8,165 nucleotides of DNA from an uncultured Gemmatimonadota bacterium (GTDB taxonomy: Bacteria; Gemmatimonadota; Gemmatimonadetes; Gemmatimonadales; GWC2-71-9): positions 1-8,165 of the forward strand of contig CAMLLJ010000124.1 in the NCBI GenBank assembly GCA_946480845.1. Direction: 5' to 3'. The notes beneath the pieces are model-generated. The model worked only from the letters and a program-made list of their open reading frames with translations, was not told the origin of the DNA and did no database searches. Both the position numbers and the translations under genes were made by a program. This document shows positions 1-6,488 of the stretch, piece by piece (position 1 is the first letter of the stretch; each line of letters begins with the position of its first letter).

Positions 1-725
1 GTCCGGCCGTGCCCCTCGACGTGCTGGAGCAGCGGGCCCGCCCCATCAGCCTGGCCGTCGAGCAGGGGCTCCCCGTCCTGCCGGCCCTGGCCCCCCTGGT
101 CCCCGACGGGGTCCTGCCCCGCGGGCACGCGGAGCCGGAGCGAGCCGTCCGCCTCGAACTCGAAGCCGACCGCCGGATGGGCGAGCGCCAGCGTCGCCAG
201 CGCATCGTGGGCGGCCCGCGTCTCGCTCGCCACCGAGCGCATGAACTTCCGCCGGGCCGGCGTGTTGAAGAAGAGCGCGCGGACCGTCACCGTCGTCCCC
301 CGCCGGCGCGCGACGGGCGCGACCCGGTCGAGGCGCCCGCCCGTCACCGTGATCTCGGTGCCGTCGCCGCTGCCGTCCGAGGTGGCCAGGGTGAAGCGCG
401 ACACGCTCGCGATCGCGGGGAGCGCCTCGCCGCGGAAGCCGAAGGTGGCGACACCGATGAGGTCGGCCGCGCTCCGGATCTTGCTGGTGGCGTGCCGGTC
501 GAGCGCGAGGAGCGCATCCTCCCGCCCCATGCCGGAGCCGTCGTCGCTCACCTCCACCAGGGTCTTGCCGCCGCCCTCGATCGCCACGCGGACGTGCGTG
601 GCGCCTGCGTCGATCGCGTTCTCCGCCAGCTCCTTGACGACGCTGGCCGGCCGCTCGACGACTTCACCGGCGGCGATCTGGTCGGCGACGGCGTCGGGAA
701 GGATGGCGATGCGTGACGCGGACAT
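1..725 (-). CDS. mutL: DNA mismatch repair protein MutL, N-terminal part, truncated by window edge
   Basis: The first 241 codons of MutL, a GHKL-family ATPase that couples mismatch recognition by MutS to downstream repair steps in the cytoplasm. The start [20 protein letters not shown] leads into [20 protein letters not shown], containing the ATP-site Glu32 and Asn36. DDGSGM (61-66), [10 protein letters not shown] (74-83), TFGFRGEAL (94-102), a GTEITVTGG strand (122-130) and the block [20 protein letters not shown] (142-161) follow; all are strong MutL signatures. From about residue 203 the sequence turns Gly/Gln/Asp-rich and I cannot align it to MutL from memory. The ATG at 725 is nine bases after the batDE stop, so mutL may be transcribed as the tail of the Bat operon. 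The C-terminal dimerisation (and any endonuclease) domain is outside the window. Confidence 0.97.
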   Translation of the reverse strand, partial: MSASRIAILPDAVADQIAAGEVVERPASVVKELAENAIDAGATHVRVAIEGGGKTLVEVSDDGSGMGREDALLALDRHATSKIRSAADLIGVATFGFRGEALPAIASVSRFTLATSDGSGDGTEITVTGGRLDRVAPVARRRGTTVTVRALFFNTPARRKFMRSVASETRAAHDALATLALAHPAVGFEFEADGSLRLRVPAGQDPVGDQGGQGRQDGEPLLDGQADGAGPLLQHVEGHGR

Positions 726-734
726 GGGCGAAAG

Positions 735-1421
735 CTACTCGCTCACCGTCGCGAGTGCGGCGCCGGGAAGCCACCCGGCGCGGCCACCGGGGCCCTGCAC
801 CATCACCCACCCGCCGTCGCGCCGCGACGGGCGGACGGCGGTGCCCGGCTCGACGGCCGTCACCTCCGGGGCCCTGCCGTGCGGCGAGATGCGCATCCGC
901 TCCCCCGCGACCACGATGGCGAGCGGCCGCGCCTGATAGGCGGCGATCGCCGTGGCGCCGGCGCCGAGCAGGAGGCCTGCGCCGATCAGGGCGGCGGCCC
1001 GGGTGCGCACCCGCGGGCGCGACGCGAGCATGATGGCCCATCCCGCAAGCCAGAGCCCCAGCGCCGCCAGGAACAGCTCCTCGGGGGTGACGGGGAAGAC
1101 CCGCAGCCGGTCGCGCGATGCCGCGTCCGGTGGCGGGACCAGCCGGAGCGCACGCCGCACCGACAGCGAGCGCGGCGCGAGCCGCGCGGCGCGATGCCAC
1201 GCGGCGCCGGCGCGCGCATCGGACCCGAGGCGGTACTGCGCGGCGCCGAGACCGTACCAGTGCGCGGCGACCTCCGGCTCCGCCGCGGCCCGCGCCGCGA
1301 ATGCCTCCGCCGCCTGCCGGAACGCACCATCCGCGTAGAGCTGCTCCGCGCTGGCTTGCGCCCCACCCCGGCCCGCGATCCCGAGCGAGAGCAGCACCGC
1401 CAGCGCCGCGCTCCGCTGCAT
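735..1421 (-). other. BatE-type module (signal-like helix, TPR, two helices, SH3-like) within the BatD-BatE frame
   Basis: Residues 554-781 of the fused frame. An internal ATG at 1421 begins MQRSAALAVLLSLGIAGRGG, then AQA, an ordinary-looking signal peptide with Ala-X-Ala at 574-576. This ATG could also be an independent start giving a 228-residue protein, although no good Shine-Dalgarno precedes it. TPR-like helices carry EQLYADGAFRQAAEAFAARA and HWYGLGAAQYRLGSDARAGA. Two membrane helices follow, then a bacterial SH3-like region (about 718-778) with VVAGERMRISP, VEPGTAVRPSRRDGGWVMV and GRAGWLPGAAL. Such SH3 domains often bind cell-wall peptides; whether this one does is inference. A separate BatE with TPR and SH3 parts is the usual arrangement in Bat operons. 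Confidence 0.75.
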
Positions 1422-3080
1422 CCGCCGCTCGCGATGCCGCACCTGCCCGCCCAGCGCGCGGGTGAGCTCGTCCATCTCGCGCATGATCGCCGCTTCGGGA
1501 CGGCCGCCGTCGGGCCCGGGGCCGTAGCGCGCGGCCATCAGCTCCTGCCGCGCGCGCGCGATGCGCTGGGCCAGCCCCGGGTCCACTCCCGCTGCGCGCA
1601 GTGCCGCGACCAGCCGCGCCCCGGTGAAGGACTCGGCGTCTGGCACGATGCTCCGCAGCGCCGCCAGCATGCGCCGGTCGGAGGCGCCGAGCTGCGGCTC
1701 GCGGTCGATGCGCCGGCGGTGATGCCGGCCCTGGCGACGGTCCCGGATGCCGAGACCCAGCCAGGCGAGCACCGGGAGCAGTGCGACGATGCCCCACACC
1801 GGCGCCGGGATCGCGTGCACCGTCCGCCGCGCGAGCGGCGCCGTGCGCGCCGCGAGCAGCGGCGGCGGCGTCGGCCGCGACGACTGCGCATCGGACGCCG
1901 GTGCCACCATGACGGTGGCCGCCGGGGCCGTCAGGGTCCGGTACGACTCCGACTCGAGGTCGAAGTAGGCATAGGCGAGCGCGGGCAGCCGGAGCGGACC
2001 GGCCGAATCGGGCATGGCGAGGAACTGGAAGAGCTTGGTGCCGCCGAGGCGCCCCGCGGCGGCGGCGATCCGGTCGTCGGTGCGATCCTGGTAGTGGCGG
2101 AGCCGCTCCGGCCAGGCGAGCTCCGGCGCGGGCCAGAGGGCGACGTTGCCCTCCCCCTCCAGGGTCACCTCGATCGGCAGCGCCTCGCCGGCGCGGACCG
2201 ACGGGCCGACGGTCCGCGACAGCGCGAGCCGGCGCCCCACCGCGCCCGAGAAGCCGGCGGGCCGCCCCGCCGCCGGCAGCGGGTCCACCGTCAGCCGCAC
2301 CGGATTGCTCTCGAGGGTATACCGCTCCTCCTGGCTGAAGAACTGCATCGCCACCGGCACGCTGTACTGGAGCGAGGCGCGCGAGACGTCGATGGTCCCT
2401 GGCGTGAGCGGAAAGACGATCTGGTGCGAGACGAAGAGGTCGTACCAGGTGCCGGCCACCTGCCGGCTCGCGGCGATCCCGGGCGGCGTAGGCTGCGGGT
2501 AGCTCCAGACGCCGGCGAGGCCCGGCGGCGAGAGCGTCGGCGGCCGGCGCAGCCGGGCCCTGAGGTCACGCGGAAACCAGGCGGCCGTCACGATGTCCAC
2601 CTGCTCACCGACGTACACCCGGTCCGACGATGCGACCAGGACCAGCGCGGGCTCGCCCGGCCGGCTGGGCGGCGGAGCCCGCTCCAGCAGCCCGCGGAGG
2701 CGCGGGCTCACCGTGTTCGTCCCCGGTGTGCCGGGCCCCACGACGACGGTGATCGCGGCCGTGCGCACCACGGACGCCCCTTGCTGCGCCGTCACCGCGC
2801 CGATCCGGAAGGCGCCGGCCCGCGTGGCGCGGAGCCGCACCTCGAAGGTGGTCGTGCGTGAGGCGGTATTGCCGAACGCGACCTCGGTGCGCTCGGTCCG
2901 GGCCACGATCTCGAATCCGTCGAGCGATGGCAGCGTGACGGAGACCGGTTCGTCGGCGGTGCTGGTGGCGCGGACGCTCAGGACCAGCTCCTCGCCGACC
3001 GACAGGCGCGCGCGGTCCACGCTCGCGCTCACCGACGGGAGCCCGGCCTGCAGCGCGAGGACGAGCGCGAGGCCGATCAC
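735..3080 (-). CDS. batD: BatD protein fused in frame to BatE-type TPR/SH3 protein
   Basis: One open frame of 781 codons. The BatD part has a signal peptide (1-19, cleavage possible near SVSA), then two or three beta-sandwich regions (20-115, about 143-266 and 280-393), each opening with a strand before a VGE or AGE turn (SVGEELVLSV, YVGEQVDIVT, RAGEALPIEV). A membrane helix (427-445) is followed by RDRRQGRHHRRR and a cytoplasmic helical tail to about 545. The BatE part follows with no stop: a second signal-like helix (554-576), TPR-like repeats (about 577-640), two helices (667-686 and 694-714) and an SH3-like C-terminus. BatD proteins are envelope proteins of the Bat complex. The GTG at 3080 shares GTGA with the preceding stop, and AAGGA lies three bases upstream of it. 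No other ATG, GTG or TTG start nearby keeps the signal peptide at the N-terminus. Confidence 0.93.
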   Translation of the reverse strand: MIGLALVLALQAGLPSVSASVDRARLSVGEELVLSVRATSTADEPVSVTLPSLDGFEIVARTERTEVAFGNTASRTTTFEVRLRATRAGAFRIGAVTAQQGASVVRTAAITVVVGPGTPGTNTVSPRLRGLLERAPPPSRPGEPALVLVASSDRVYVGEQVDIVTAAWFPRDLRARLRRPPTLSPPGLAGVWSYPQPTPPGIAASRQVAGTWYDLFVSHQIVFPLTPGTIDVSRASLQYSVPVAMQFFSQEERYTLESNPVRLTVDPLPAAGRPAGFSGAVGRRLALSRTVGPSVRAGEALPIEVTLEGEGNVALWPAPELAWPERLRHYQDRTDDRIAAAAGRLGGTKLFQFLAMPDSAGPLRLPALAYAYFDLESESYRTLTAPAATVMVAPASDAQSSRPTPPPLLAARTAPLARRTVHAIPAPVWGIVALLPVLAWLGLGIRDRRQGRHHRRRIDREPQLGASDRRMLAALRSIVPDAESFTGARLVAALRAAGVDPGLAQRIARARQELMAARYGPGPDGGRPEAAIMREMDELTRALGGQVRHRERRMQRSAALAVLLSLGIAGRGGAQASAEQLYADGAFRQAAEAFAARAAAEPEVAAHWYGLGAAQYRLGSDARAGAAWHRAARLAPRSLSVRRALRLVPPPDAASRDRLRVFPVTPEELFLAALGLWLAGWAIMLASRPRVRTRAAALIGAGLLLGAGATAIAAYQARPLAIVVAGERMRISPHGRAPEVTAVEPGTAVRPSRRDGGWVMVQGPGGRAGWLPGAALATVSE

Positions 3081-3709
3081 CAGTCCTTGACCCCCGACGC
3101 GCTCCCCTGGGTGCGGCGCTGCTGCTCCGCGCGGGTGGCGCGCTCCTCCCGCTCCATCGAATTGAGGATCTGGTCCGCCTGCCGCTGGTCCACGCTCGAT
3201 GCCGGCGGCGGCGGCTGGGGCCGCTGGCTGCCCCCGCCTCCACCACCGCCTCCACCACCCGAGGCGGGAGGCGGCGGCGGCCGGAGCCGCTGGGCCAGCT
3301 CGAGGTTCCACTTGGCCCGCTCGGACGAAGGCTCCAGCAGCAGCGCCTCGCGCAGCCGGTCGGCCGCCTCGGCGAGCAGCGCTTCGCGCTTCGAGCTGTC
3401 GGCGCGCGCCGCGAGCAGGCTGGCCACGCCGAGGTTGTAGAGGGCCCGGTAGCGGAGACCCGGGTCCAGCGACTTCGCGGCCTCCGCGAGCGCGCCGCGC
3501 GCCACGTCGTACCGCGAGGCCTGGAGTGCCGCGGCGCCCGCATTGTAGAAGGCCGTGTCGCGCGCGGCACCTTCGCCCGCCTGCTCGAGATATGCGGCCG
3601 CGGCGTCGCCGGGCCGGCCCTCGGACATGGCCCGGTCGCCCGGCGACGGTCGCTGGGCGCCGGCGGTGGCCGGCAGTGCGGCGACGGCGGCAACCGCGAG
3701 GAGCGCCGT
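3077..3709 (-). other. BatC-type TPR module within the BatB-BatC fusion
   Basis: This is the C-terminal part of the fused protein, residues 328-537. It opens with a signal-like hydrophobic stretch (TALLAVAAVAALPATAGAQ) with Ala-X-Ala at 343-345, then tetratricopeptide-like helix pairs. Examples are AMSEGRPGDAAAAYLEQA at 354-371, a second with FYNAGAAALQASRYDVARGA at 381-400 and a third with LYNLGVASLLAARA at 417-430. The first in-frame Met after the join is residue 355 (base 3628), beyond the hydrophobic stretch, so independent initiation would give an unexported protein. TPR repeats are protein-protein interaction modules, presumably holding the Bat complex together. Confidence 0.75.
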
Positions 3710-4690
3710 GCCGCGCCGGGTGATGGTGTAGAGGAGCAGCAGCACCGCGGCCCCGAGGAGGGGGATCCACCCGCGCGGGAGGAAATCGCTCGCGCGGGTT
3801 TCCGCGCTCGGGCTGCGCTTGAACGTGGCGAGCAGCGCCTTCACCGCGCCCGCCTGGTCGGGCACGTCCGCGCCGATGATCGTGCCGTCTCCTGCGTCGG
3901 CGATCTCCGAGAGCACCTCGTCGTGCCGCCGCGTCTGCACCACCACACCATTCTCGTCGAGCTTGTACTCCAGCAAGGTCCCGGCCGAGTCGCGGATGGG
4001 TATGCGCACCGGTGCCGCCCCACCCTCGGCGACGACCACCAGCCGCACGCCCTGCTCGCCCAGCTCGCGCGCGGCGGCGACCGCCTCGGGAACGCTGTCG
4101 TGCGTTTCGCCGTCGGTCATGAGGACGAGCACCCGGTCGCCGACCTCACCGGACCCGGCGAGGAGCTGGCCGCCCTGGGTGAGCGCGGCGGCGAGGCTGG
4201 TCCCGCCCTGGCTCGCCAGCTCCGGTTCCATCACGTCCAGGTACATCTGCACCGCGCTCCCGTCCACGGTGAGCGGCGCCAGGATGTAGCTCCGCCCGGC
4301 AAAGGCGATGAGCCCGACCCGGTCGCCGGGACTGTCCTGGACCAGCCGCCGCGCCTCCCGCACCGCCCGCTGCAGCCGGCTCGGGCGCACGTCTTCGGCG
4401 AGCATCGAGCGGCTGATGTCGATCGCCAGCACCATGCTGAGCGCGCGCGTCTCGGTAGTCACGCTGGCGCGGCCGCCGCGCGGGCCCGCCAGCGCCACCA
4501 GCGCGAGCAGGGTCACCGCGCCCAGCGCCGCGGGCCCCCAGCGGCCGCGCGTGCGCGCCACCCGCGCCAGCGCCGGCGACCATGCGCCGGCCAGCGCCAC
4601 GCGGCGGCGCCACGCGATCCAGACCCCGGCCGCAGCCGCCAGCGCGATCACCGGCGCGAGGATGAGCAGCCACGGCGTCTCGAAGATCAT
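3077..4690 (-). CDS. batB: BatB VWA protein fused in frame to BatC TPR protein
   Basis: One open frame of 537 residues carries two usually distinct modules. The BatB part has membrane helices at about 7-27 and 52-70, then a VWA domain (84-290) with intact MIDAS residues: DISRS at 91-95, Thr164 in GGTS and Asp193 in MTDGE. A third helix (307-323) ends in TRRG and is followed by a signal-like helix, 327-345, ending AGAQ. The BatC part has TPR-like helices (about 350-465), a Pro5-Gly10-Pro4 linker (471-496) and a charged helix ending GVKDW. I recall a KDW-type tail in BatC proteins. Topology predicts that both VWA and TPR parts face the periplasm. The ATG at 4690 overlaps the batA stop (ATGA), and the TGA overlaps the next start (GTGA). 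No separate BatC start preserves its hydrophobic segment, so a real fusion is likely. Confidence 0.94.
   Translation of the reverse strand: MIFETPWLLILAPVIALAAAAGVWIAWRRRVALAGAWSPALARVARTRGRWGPAALGAVTLLALVALAGPRGGRASVTTETRALSMVLAIDISRSMLAEDVRPSRLQRAVREARRLVQDSPGDRVGLIAFAGRSYILAPLTVDGSAVQMYLDVMEPELASQGGTSLAAALTQGGQLLAGSGEVGDRVLVLMTDGETHDSVPEAVAAARELGEQGVRLVVVAEGGAAPVRIPIRDSAGTLLEYKLDENGVVVQTRRHDEVLSEIADAGDGTIIGADVPDQAGAVKALLATFKRSPSAETRASDFLPRGWIPLLGAAVLLLLYTITRRGTALLAVAAVAALPATAGAQRPSPGDRAMSEGRPGDAAAAYLEQAGEGAARDTAFYNAGAAALQASRYDVARGALAEAAKSLDPGLRYRALYNLGVASLLAARADSSKREALLAEAADRLREALLLEPSSERAKWNLELAQRLRPPPPPASGGGGGGGGGGSQRPQPPPPASSVDQRQADQILNSMEREERATRAEQQRRTQGSASGVKDW
3236..3259. repeat. Perfect 12-bp tandem repeat, two copies
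   Basis: The plus-strand unit GCCTCCACCACC occurs twice back to back. On the coding strand it reads GGTGGTGGAGGC and encodes eight of the ten consecutive glycines in the BatC linker. It is in frame (12 bases, four codons), so copy-number change would lengthen or shorten the linker without a frameshift. Confidence 0.85.
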
Positions 4691-5661
4691 GGGACGCGCA
4701 CCAGCAGCGTCGCCCCGAGCACCAGCTCGAGCGCGAGGGCGGCGAGCCCGAGCAGGATCAGCGGCTCGGTGCTCTCGTCGTGGCGGGAGAAGCGGGTGAT
4801 CTGGATCGGCGTCTTCTCGAGCTGGTCGATCTTCTGGAAGATCTGGCTCAGCGCTTCGGCGTCGGTGGCGCGGAAATAGACGGCACCGGTCTCCTGCGCG
4901 ATCTCGCGCATGAGCGGCTCGTCGATCCGCACCGGCATCATCTCGTAGCGGAAGCCGCCCACGCCGCGCCCGGTGGGGATCGGGGCCTCGCCGATCGTGC
5001 CCACACCGATGGTATAGACGCGGATGCCGTACGCCTTGGCCGTGGACGCCGCGGTGCGCGGGTCGATCAGCCCCTTGTTGTTCTCGCCGTCGGTGAGCAG
5101 GAGCACCACCTTGGACTTGTCGGGGCTCCGGCGCAGCCGGTTGACGGCGGTGGCGAGGCCGCTCCCGATCGCGGTGCCGTCCTCCAGCGCCCCGATGCGC
5201 AGGTCCGCCACCGCCTGCTCGACCACCGCATAGTCGAGCGTGAGCGGCACCTGCGTCAGCGCCTCGCCGGCGAAGGCGACCAGCCCGATCCGGTCCGCGC
5301 TGCGCGCACGGATGAAGGCGGCGGCCTGTCGGCGCGCGACCTCGAGCCGGTTGGACGGCGCGAAGTCCTCGGCCAGCATGCTGCTGGACACGTCCACCGC
5401 GATCACGATGGAGATCCCTTCCTTCTTCTCCTCGAAGGTGTCGCCGCCGATGCGGGGGCCTGCGGCGCCCACGATGAAGGCCGCCAGCGCGAGCAGGCGG
5501 AGGATGGGCGGAAGGCGCGTCCACCACGGCTCCCGCGCCACGGCGGCGGGCAGCGACACGTCGCTGTAGGGCACCGCATCGCCGCCCTTCCGCCGCCGCA
5601 GCCACCACCACGGCAGCACGAGCAGGAGCAGCAGCAGCAGCGGCCGCGCGAAGCTGATCAT
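4687..5661 (-). CDS. batA: BatA-type membrane-anchored VWA protein
   Basis: A 324-residue protein with three predicted membrane segments: about 5-20, 52-70 and 299-320. The first is followed by LRRRK, placing the short loop in the cytoplasm and the VWA domain (about 83-285) outside. The MIDAS metal site is intact: DVSSS at 90-94 (Asp90, Ser92, Ser94), Thr163 in DGTAIGSGL, and Asp191 in LTDGENN. Residues 10-23 are strikingly Leu/Trp-rich before the basic stretch. The length matches the family (about 320-340 residues). BatA proteins are found in operons with moxR, DUF58 and other bat genes and are thought to form an envelope complex. The ATG at 5661 is fixed by its ATGA overlap with the preceding stop, and the TGA overlaps the next ATG in the same way, suggesting translational coupling on both sides. 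Confidence 0.96.
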   Translation of the reverse strand: MISFARPLLLLLLLVLPWWWLRRRKGGDAVPYSDVSLPAAVAREPWWTRLPPILRLLALAAFIVGAAGPRIGGDTFEEKKEGISIVIAVDVSSSMLAEDFAPSNRLEVARRQAAAFIRARSADRIGLVAFAGEALTQVPLTLDYAVVEQAVADLRIGALEDGTAIGSGLATAVNRLRRSPDKSKVVLLLTDGENNKGLIDPRTAASTAKAYGIRVYTIGVGTIGEAPIPTGRGVGGFRYEMMPVRIDEPLMREIAQETGAVYFRATDAEALSQIFQKIDQLEKTPIQITRFSRHDESTEPLILLGLAALALELVLGATLLVRVP

Positions 5662-6488
5662 GCCGGCACCGCGGGCTCGAGCCGGCCCGCCAGCGCCTCG
5701 GCGCTGCGATAGAGAGCGCCGGCGTCGCGGCCGGTGCCGGGCGCGAAGCGCGCCGCGTCGAGCGCGCGGAGCAGCGAGGCGATCTGCGCCACCGGCCAGT
5801 CGGGCCGCCGCTCGGCGAGCAGCGCGATGCACGCGGCGGGGTCGAGCCGCTCGTGCGCCTCGGGCTCGGCCCGCGCGATCGCGCCGCGGATGCGCGCCGA
5901 AGCGAGGGCGAGGACCGACCGCGCCTCGCCCGCGTCGGCCCAGCGCTCGAGCGGCACGACGGGCGGCGGCGGCGATTCGGGCGGGGGCAGCGGCCTGCCG
6001 CGCCGCCGCCACCACCAGTGCAGCGGCAGCAGCAGCGCGGCGGCCGCCGCCAGGAAGAGGACGGGCGGCAGGAGCGAGACCGTCCGCCGGGTCACCAGCC
6101 CGGCAGGCGGCTGGGGCTGGAGCTGGGACGCGGGCCGGTCCGGGAGGAGACTGCGCACGGTGAAGGTCACCGCGGCCGGGCCCAGCGAGTCCACCGAGCC
6201 GTCGGGTCCCAGCAGCGTGGGCGACGGCACCTCGACGCGGTGGGTTCCCGCCGTCCAGGCGACCAGCGGATAGCGGACCGTCACCGAGTCGTCGCCGAGC
6301 ACCAAGTCGGGCGGGCCGAGCAGCTCGACGTCGCCGGTCAGCTCCCAGTCGGCGGCGCGGGCCGTGTAGCGGTCCGGCAGCCGGATGCTGCGGCGCACCC
6401 AGACGGTATCACCCACGGTGGGCACGGGCCGCGGCGGCTGCTGCACCGCGGCGAGCAGCGCCAGCGCGACCGGGATGAGCGCACTCAT
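5658..6488 (-). CDS. Bat-operon single-pass membrane protein, BatD-like in layout
   Basis: A 276-residue protein that I place by layout and context, not by a firm family match. Residues 1-15 form a short hydrophobic signal segment (MSALIPVALALLAAV). About 20-115 is a beta-rich extracytoplasmic region that may be an Ig-like domain. A Gln/Pro-rich linker (115-130) precedes a transmembrane helix at about 138-159, ending in WWWRRRGR, which by the positive-inside rule faces the cytoplasm. A proline run (168-179) then leads to a helical cytoplasmic tail of about 95 residues with RRPDWPVAQIASLLRALD and ARFAPG. The same plan (secreted beta region, one helix, cytoplasmic helical tail) is seen in BatD downstream, so it may be a small BatD relative or a DUF4381-like protein. 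It overlaps the DUF58 stop by ATGA, fixing the start, and its own stop overlaps the batA start. Confidence 0.88.
   Translation of the reverse strand: MSALIPVALALLAAVQQPPRPVPTVGDTVWVRRSIRLPDRYTARAADWELTGDVELLGPPDLVLGDDSVTVRYPLVAWTAGTHRVEVPSPTLLGPDGSVDSLGPAAVTFTVRSLLPDRPASQLQPQPPAGLVTRRTVSLLPPVLFLAAAAALLLPLHWWWRRRGRPLPPPESPPPPVVPLERWADAGEARSVLALASARIRGAIARAEPEAHERLDPAACIALLAERRPDWPVAQIASLLRALDAARFAPGTGRDAGALYRSAEALAGRLEPAVPA

Noticed and set aside
9..716. 235-codon plus-strand frame opposite mutL
   Set aside because: Codon-phase mirror of a clearly recognisable MutL; beyond base 125 it is plainly antisense. Only its first part is discussed as a finding.
879..2861. 660-codon open frame on the plus strand
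   Set aside because: It lies opposite batDE, is Arg/Pro/Gly-rich with no recognisable domain, and is explained by the scarcity of stops in very GC-rich DNA.
3081..3770. Upstream extension of the batDE frame to an earlier start
   Set aside because: The extra 230 residues are antisense-like Arg/Ala/Pro repeats overlapping the BatC coding sequence, and the signal peptide at the GTGA-coupled GTG would be buried.
4691..5611. Upstream extension of the batBC frame
   Set aside because: It overlaps BatA out of frame and has no protein-like features; the true start is the ATG at 4690 overlapping the batA stop.
5662..6015. Upstream extension of batA
   Set aside because: Arg/Ala-rich shadow of the preceding gene; the ATG at 5661 gives the standard BatA N-terminus.
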